10,032 bases of DNA. Source: Betaproteobacteria bacterium. Lineage in GTDB: Bacteria > Pseudomonadota > Gammaproteobacteria > Tethybacterales > Tethybacteraceae. Positions 5,876-10,032 of this stretch are shown piece by piece. The stretch covers positions 1-10,032 of the forward strand of contig JAPORI010000129.1 in NCBI GenBank assembly GCA_026710225.1, read 5' to 3'. The position numbers and the translations under genes were made by a program. Under the pieces are notes generated by a model. That model was given only the letters and a program-made list of their open reading frames with translations. It was not told the origin of the DNA and made no database searches. Numbering within the stretch: position 1 is the stretch's first letter; the number at the start of each line of letters is the position of its first letter.

Positions 5876-5905
5876 CTCGCTTCTTTCTCCCCGCCCCGAT
5901 TGCCG

Positions 5906-7057
5906 ATGAGCCTCTTTTCGCAACGCGCCGAGCGCACCGGCAGCGACAGCATGAAATGGCAGAAATATGCCGGCAGCGACATCCTGCCGATGTGGGTTGC
6001 CGACATGGACTTTCCGGCCGCACCGCCGATTATCGAGGCTCTGCGGGAACGGGTCGAACACTCAGTATTCGGATACTCGCTGCCGAACACAGAGTTGCCG
6101 GAAGTCGTCTGCACCTATTTTCAGCGCCGCTGGCGCTGGCAGATCGAACCGGAGTGGATAACGTTTTCCCCCGGACTGGGGGTAGCCCTGCACACCGTAT
6201 GCCGGATGAATGGCTTGGAGCGCGGCGGCATTGTCACTCCCCGGCCAATCTACACCGCCTTTCGCAACGCGCCGGCCTGGGCTGGCAAGAGGATGATCGA
6301 AGTTGGTTTTCGTCTTGACCAAACCACCGGCAGCTGGCTGCTCGATGATCCGGCGGCGGCCGCGGCGGCCGGCGGCGGTGCCGACATCCTGATGCTGTGC
6401 AACCCCCACAATCCCAATGGCAAGGTTTTTGGCCGCAAGGAACTGGAAGCGCTGGCCGCGGCGGCCGAAGCCGGCGACTGGCTGATTTGCGCCGACGAGG
6501 TGCACGCGGATCTCATCCTCGAGCGCGATTGCCGGCACTTTCCAATCGCATCTTTGGCGCCGGAAATCAGCCGGCGCACGATCACTCTGCAAAGTCCGAG
6601 CAAGGCCTTCAACCTGCCCGGGCTGAATTTCGGGGTGGTGGTAATCGAGGATGAAAAACTGCGCAACCGTTACCGACAGGCGGCCCGCGGGCAGGTAATC
6701 GACCAACTCAACCCTCTGGGAATGGCCGCCGGCCAGGCAGCCTGGAGCGGAAACTGCGACGAGTGGCTAAAACAGCTTATCGATCACCTGCGCGCCAATC
6801 GCGATCTGATTAGTGAGGCGATCGCGGCGATCGACGGCATATCGATGCCGCATCTGGCCGCAACCTACTTGGCCTGGATGGATGTCAGCGCCCTCAATCT
6901 TGCCGATGCAAGCGCCCATTTCATCAGACACCGGCTGGGCATGTCGCCCGGCGCCCAGTACGGCGATAATTCATTCATGCGCCTGAATTTCGGCACCGAT
7001 CGCAAAACCGTGCAGGAAGCCTGTCGCAGGCTCGCCAACGCCGCCCAGGCGGCCTGA
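5906..7057 (+). CDS. MalY/PatB-family PLP-dependent C-S lyase (putative)
   Basis: This family of fold-type I pyridoxal-phosphate enzymes cleaves C-S bonds in cystathionine or cysteine conjugates, releasing pyruvate, ammonia and a thiol; some members are annotated as aminotransferases. The 383-aa product has the family opening K-W-x-x-Y...ILPMWVADMDF (18-36), NPHNPNG (166-172), the cofactor-contacting ADEVHADL (196-203), the Schiff-base lysine K233 in SPSKAFNLPGL, and a C-terminal MRLNFGT (358-364) with the carboxylate-binding Arg. An Ala/Gly-rich stretch (149-159) is a local expansion. ATG 5906 is preferred over TTG at 5900. Its stop overlaps the argA start as TGATG, so the two are almost certainly cotranscribed and coupled. 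Cytoplasmic. The substrate cannot be decided from sequence. Confidence 0.88.
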   Translation: MSLFSQRAERTGSDSMKWQKYAGSDILPMWVADMDFPAAPPIIEALRERVEHSVFGYSLPNTELPEVVCTYFQRRWRWQIEPEWITFSPGLGVALHTVCRMNGLERGGIVTPRPIYTAFRNAPAWAGKRMIEVGFRLDQTTGSWLLDDPAAAAAAGGGADILMLCNPHNPNGKVFGRKELEALAAAAEAGDWLICADEVHADLILERDCRHFPIASLAPEISRRTITLQSPSKAFNLPGLNFGVVVIEDEKLRNRYRQAARGQVIDQLNPLGMAAGQAAWSGNCDEWLKQLIDHLRANRDLISEAIAAIDGISMPHLAATYLAWMDVSALNLADASAHFIRHRLGMSPGAQYGDNSFMRLNFGTDRKTVQEACRRLANAAQAA

Positions 7058-8301
7058 TGGCAAGCAGCAGCATTGTCAGGGCGTTGCGCGATGCCGCCCC
7101 CTACCTGCAAACCCACCGCGCCCGGACTTTCGTGGTGCAGATCGGAGCCACCCTGGCCCGGCAGGCGCGGCTGGGAGCGCTGCTTGCCGACTTGCTCATC
7201 TTGCGCCATATATGCTCAATCCGCCTTGCAATCGTATTCGAGATCGCCTGCGAACCCGGACCGGTGGACAAAAAGATGCTGGCCGGCATTGGCAGCCGCG
7301 CTGCCCGGATCCGCGACCGCATCGAGCAACTGCTCGCAGCCGGAGCACCGGGAAAGATTCCGGGGGCAACCGCCGCCGGCGGCAACCTGCTAACCGCCCG
7401 CCGGATCGGGACAATTGACGGCGTTGACATGCACGAGCGCGGCTGCAACCCGAAGGCCGATGCGACCAGCGCCAGAGGGCTGCTCGATGCCGGTGCCGTT
7501 GCAGTGCTGCCTGCAATCGGATTTGCCGCCGACGGCAGCCGGCTGCTGGTTCCGGCAATCGATGCAACTCTGGCAATAGCCGCGGCAACCGAAGCCGACA
7601 AGATTATCGTGCTGACCAGTCAGGAGACCATCGATGCACTGGGCTTTCGCGATCTGACCGGCGAGCAAGTCAAAAAGCGCATCAGCGAGCAACAGGATGC
7701 AGCCGCCACCCGCGAACTGCTCAGTGCGGCGGTGCAGGCGATTGAAAGCGGCGTCGATCGGGTGCATTTGATTGGCGAGCAAACCGACGGCGGCGTGCTG
7801 CTCGAGCTGCTCAGCCCGGACGGGGTCGCGGCCATGGTAAGTCGCGATCGGTTTGATTCGATTCGCCCGGCCAAGCTCGATGATGTCCCGGCCATAGCCG
7901 AACTGCTCGCCCCGGGCATCGAATCCGGTGCAGTAGCCGAGCGCAGCATCGAGGAGATTGCTGCCAGCATCGATCGCTTCGTGGTGCTGGCGCACGACAG
8001 CGCCATCGTCGCCTGTGCGGCGCTGGAATTGCTGCCGGACAACCGGGCCGAGTTGCGCTCGCTGGCGGTGCGCCCCGACAGCATGAATCAGGACCGCGGC
8101 GAGTTGCTGCTCAGATACTGCGAACGCAAGGCGCAGGAGGAGGGAGTGCGCCGGCTGCTGGCGGTATCAACCCAGGCCCGCGACTGGCTGATCGGCCGCG
8201 GCTTTGCCGATGCGGACGCATCCGAACTGCCGCCGGAAAGAAGACGCGCCACCGACTCGCCGCGCAACGCGACAGTACTGGCAAAAAATCTCAAGAACTA
8301 G
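7057..8301 (+). CDS. argA: N-acetylglutamate synthase (amino-acid N-acetyltransferase)
   Basis: ArgA acetylates glutamate with acetyl-CoA, the first step of arginine synthesis. The 414-aa product keeps the two-domain layout. An N-terminal amino-acid-kinase-like domain (about 15-260, recognisable by PYLQTHRARTFVV, the LLTARRIGTIDGVD stretch and HLIGEQTDGGVLLELLS) binds arginine for feedback in the family. A C-terminal GNAT domain (about 267-414) has RSLAVRPD and the acetyl-CoA loop region QDRGELLL (345-352), ending WLIGRGF and LPPERR. The N-terminal domain is divergent: the usual Gly-Gly after the first strand reads I-G-A-T (29-32), and the VYGARPQ region of E. coli reads VFEIACEPG (60-68). 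These may alter arginine control without touching catalysis, which resides in the GNAT half. Start ATG 7057 overlaps the upstream TGA. It converges with the four-Cys gene, 37 bp apart. Confidence 0.88.
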   Translation: MASSSIVRALRDAAPYLQTHRARTFVVQIGATLARQARLGALLADLLILRHICSIRLAIVFEIACEPGPVDKKMLAGIGSRAARIRDRIEQLLAAGAPGKIPGATAAGGNLLTARRIGTIDGVDMHERGCNPKADATSARGLLDAGAVAVLPAIGFAADGSRLLVPAIDATLAIAAATEADKIIVLTSQETIDALGFRDLTGEQVKKRISEQQDAAATRELLSAAVQAIESGVDRVHLIGEQTDGGVLLELLSPDGVAAMVSRDRFDSIRPAKLDDVPAIAELLAPGIESGAVAERSIEEIAASIDRFVVLAHDSAIVACAALELLPDNRAELRSLAVRPDSMNQDRGELLLRYCERKAQEEGVRRLLAVSTQARDWLIGRGFADADASELPPERRRATDSPRNATVLAKNLKN

Positions 8302-8338
8302 ACCGGCGATAACAATTCGGCCGGGCGGGCTGAAAAGC
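8302..8338. other. Convergent intergenic gap, no clear terminator
   Basis: The 37 bp between the argA stop and the opposing stop contain only a weak CCGGC/GCCGG pairing (8303-8307 with 8320-8324) and no T run on either strand. Confidence 0.3.
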
Positions 8339-8668
8339 CTAGTCGGAGCGGCGAATTGCCTCTTCCTCGGCTTTCTGGTGCTCCAAATCCGATTCGTCGA
8401 TCTCGCGGGCCTTCAGCGCCTCTTCGGTAACGTAGTGATCAAACATCTTGGTCTTGCTTTGCATCTTGCGCCAGACCTTCCAGTTCTTGCAGCGAAAGCG
8501 GGGGGTGGTCCACTCGCCCATGTACTGCATCCCGAAACACTTGCCCTTTTGATAGGTCTCGTAGAGGACCTCCTGCCGGTTGCGGGACGGAAAGCGCTTG
8601 TCCGCGTCCCAGTTGTCGCAGGTCGCGCAAGCAATGGTCTTTTTCGGCAAGCCCTCGTATCCAGCCAT
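8339..8668 (-). CDS. Small four-cysteine protein of unknown function
   Basis: I do not recognise a named family. The 109-aa product has Cys at 14 and 17 (C-A-T-C followed by D-N-W-D), 44 (G-K-C-F-G) and 60 (R-F-R-C-K-N-W). This CxxC...C...C spacing with a conserved-looking Trp after each outer pair suggests a small zinc- or iron-binding fold (inference). The C-terminal 30 residues are highly charged and probably helical. There is no signal peptide or membrane segment. It starts 25 bp after fumC ends on the same strand and could be cotranscribed, but a TAAAAT box 10 nt before its ATG suggests its own near-leaderless transcript. No Shine-Dalgarno at proper distance; AAAAGG lies about 19 nt upstream. 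Coding status is supported by the ordered Cys/Trp pattern. Confidence 0.75.
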   Translation of the reverse strand: MAGYEGLPKKTIACATCDNWDADKRFPSRNRQEVLYETYQKGKCFGMQYMGEWTTPRFRCKNWKVWRKMQSKTKMFDHYVTEEALKAREIDESDLEHQKAEEEAIRRSD

Positions 8669-8678
8669 GACGGGCGTT

Positions 8679-8684
8679 ATTTTA
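8679..8684 (-). promoter_or_regulatory. Putative -10 of the four-Cys gene
   Basis: TAAAAT on the minus strand lies in the 25-bp gap after fumC and 10 nt before the downstream ATG. A transcript from here would have about 3 nt of leader. No -35 is recognisable inside the fumC 3' end. Confidence 0.35.
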
Positions 8685-8693
8685 CAACCTTTT

Positions 8694-10032
8694 CTAGCCG
8701 GATATGCCGCCTTTGGTCAGATCGGCCGGATTGAGCAACTTTTCCAGGTCGCGCCGGGGGATGTCGGTCATTTCGGCGGCCACATCCACTACCGGCCGTC
8801 CCTGGCGGTAGGCGGCCTTGGCAATCTCGGCCGCCTTCAGATAGCCGATTACCGGATTGAGGGCGGTAACCAGAATCGGATTGCGCGCCAGCGGCTCGCG
8901 CAACTGATCGGTGCGCACCTTGAAGCCGGCAACCGTCGCCGCCAGCAGCGGCGCAGTTGCCGCCAGCAGGCGGATGCTCTCAAGCAGGTTGCGGGCGATT
9001 AGCGGCAGCATCACATTGAGCTGGAAGTTTCCCGATCCTCCGCCTGTGGTGATCGCTGCATCATTGCCAATCACCTGGGCGGCGACCATCGCCGCAGCCT
9101 CCGGGATTACCGGATTGACCTTGCCGGGCATGATCGACGACCCCGGCTGCAAGGCGGCAAGCTCGATCTCGCCCAGACCGGCCAGCGGCCCGCTGTTCAT
9201 CCAGCGCAAATCATTGGCAATCTTCATGAATCCGACCGCGGTTGTCTTGAGCTGACCGGACAACTCAACCGCGGTATCCTGACAGGCAAGCGCCTCGAAA
9301 AATGAGGGGTTGGGTACAAACCTGATTTTGGTTTTCTTGCCCAGCGTGCGCGCAAACAGCATTGCAAAGCGCGGATGGGCGTTTATCCCGGAGCCAACCG
9401 CAGTACCCCCCTGCGCCAGCTGGCACAGGCGCGGCATCACCGCTTCCAGACGCTCGGCGCTTTTTTCAATCTGGGTGCGCCAGGCATCAATCTCTTGGTC
9501 CATGCGCACCGGCATCGCATCCATAAGATGGGTGCGCCCGGTCTTGACCTGCCGCCGCACACTGCGCGCCTTGCGCGCCAGAGCACGCGCCAGACCCTTG
9601 AGTTCGGGCAGCAGCCGGCTGCGCAGTGCAATTGCCGCCGCAACGTGAATGGTGGTCGGAATCACGTCGTTGCTGCTTTGCCCCATATTGACATGATCAT
9701 TGGGACTGACCTTGGCGCCGATCCGCTGCGAAGCCAGATTCGCCAGCACCTCGTTCATGTTCATGTTCGAACTGGTGCCGGAACCGGTCTGAAAGACGTC
9801 AACCGGGAACTCATCAGAGTGCTCGCCCTCCCAGACACACAGCGCCGCGGCGGCAATCGGTCGGGCGAATTTTTTGGGCAGCAGCCCCAATTGGGCATTG
9901 CTCTCGGCGGCCGCCCACTTGACCAGGGCCAGGGAACGCACAAACTCAGCTGGCATTCGCTGCCCGGATATCGGGAAATTTTCCACCGCCCGCTGGGTCT
10001 GGGCACCATGCAGGGCACGAGCCGGAACCTCA
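8694..10032 (-). CDS. fumC: Class II fumarate hydratase, 5' end beyond the window
   Basis: FumC interconverts fumarate and L-malate in the TCA cycle as a cytoplasmic, iron-independent homotetramer. The frame is open to the right edge. The visible protein begins EVPARALHGAQTQRAVENF, matching about residue 16 of family members, so only some 15-20 residues are missing; a GTG at 9986 is internal and not the start. Motifs in order are TGSGTSSNMNMNEV, MGQSSND, KTGRTHLMDAMPV with the catalytic-site His, and the signature loop GSSIMPGKVNP with its active Ser. The conserved end includes LVTALNPVIGYLKAAEIAK. These distinguish it from aspartase and argininosuccinate lyase in overall likeness, though aspartase shares the signature. 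The four-Cys gene follows 25 bp downstream. Confidence 0.93.
   Translation of the reverse strand, partial: EVPARALHGAQTQRAVENFPISGQRMPAEFVRSLALVKWAAAESNAQLGLLPKKFARPIAAAALCVWEGEHSDEFPVDVFQTGSGTSSNMNMNEVLANLASQRIGAKVSPNDHVNMGQSSNDVIPTTIHVAAAIALRSRLLPELKGLARALARKARSVRRQVKTGRTHLMDAMPVRMDQEIDAWRTQIEKSAERLEAVMPRLCQLAQGGTAVGSGINAHPRFAMLFARTLGKKTKIRFVPNPSFFEALACQDTAVELSGQLKTTAVGFMKIANDLRWMNSGPLAGLGEIELAALQPGSSIMPGKVNPVIPEAAAMVAAQVIGNDAAITTGGGSGNFQLNVMLPLIARNLLESIRLLAATAPLLAATVAGFKVRTDQLREPLARNPILVTALNPVIGYLKAAEIAKAAYRQGRPVVDVAAEMTDIPRRDLEKLLNPADLTKGGISG

Overview
The window reads as chromosomal DNA of a Pseudomonadota bacterium, most likely beta- or gammaproteobacterial. This rests on a bifunctional GlmU, an ArgA-type N-acetylglutamate synthase with fused amino-acid-kinase and GNAT domains, a class II fumarase, a SCO copper protein, and a single-domain rhodanese of a form common in betaproteobacteria. 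Most of the window is GC-rich with an unusual density of the palindrome GCCGGC. The genus cannot be named from the sequence.

Left part (about 1-3000) looks accessory. It opens with a gene-free stretch that holds, on the minus strand, what appears to be the decayed 3' half of a tRNA-Phe (123-168). Next come two and a half copies of a 71-bp tandem repeat (230-396), which break down into five alternately oriented 23-bp operator-like sites, the last overlapping a promoter. This promoter drives a Fic-domain AMP-transferase carrying its own inhibitory motif and a C-terminal winged helix, so an autoregulated unit is likely. After an imperfect hairpin and a strong extended -10 promoter comes a 393-codon gene of unknown function with a low-complexity, Ala/Pro/Ser/Thr-rich N-terminus and one hydrophobic stretch. 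Both fic and this gene are preceded by a tiny ORF whose stop codon overlaps the next start as ATGA.

Middle and right part (3000-10032) is mostly housekeeping: a rhodanese gene convergent with glmU (UDP-GlcNAc synthesis); divergent from glmU, a periplasmic SCO-type copper/thiol protein; then a MalY/PatB-type C-S lyase overlapping argA (first step of arginine synthesis) by TGATG. Convergent with argA is a minus-strand pair: fumC (cut by the right edge) followed 25 bp later by a small four-cysteine protein. Shine-Dalgarno sequences are weak or absent at most starts, and two genes have a TAAAAT box only 9-10 nt before ATG, suggesting leaderless or nearly leaderless transcripts.

The parts most worth attention are the Fic operator array with its leader ORF, the unknown protein, the tRNA-Phe relic, and the altered nucleotide-binding residues in GlmU. 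I found no CRISPR array, intact insertion sequence or rRNA.
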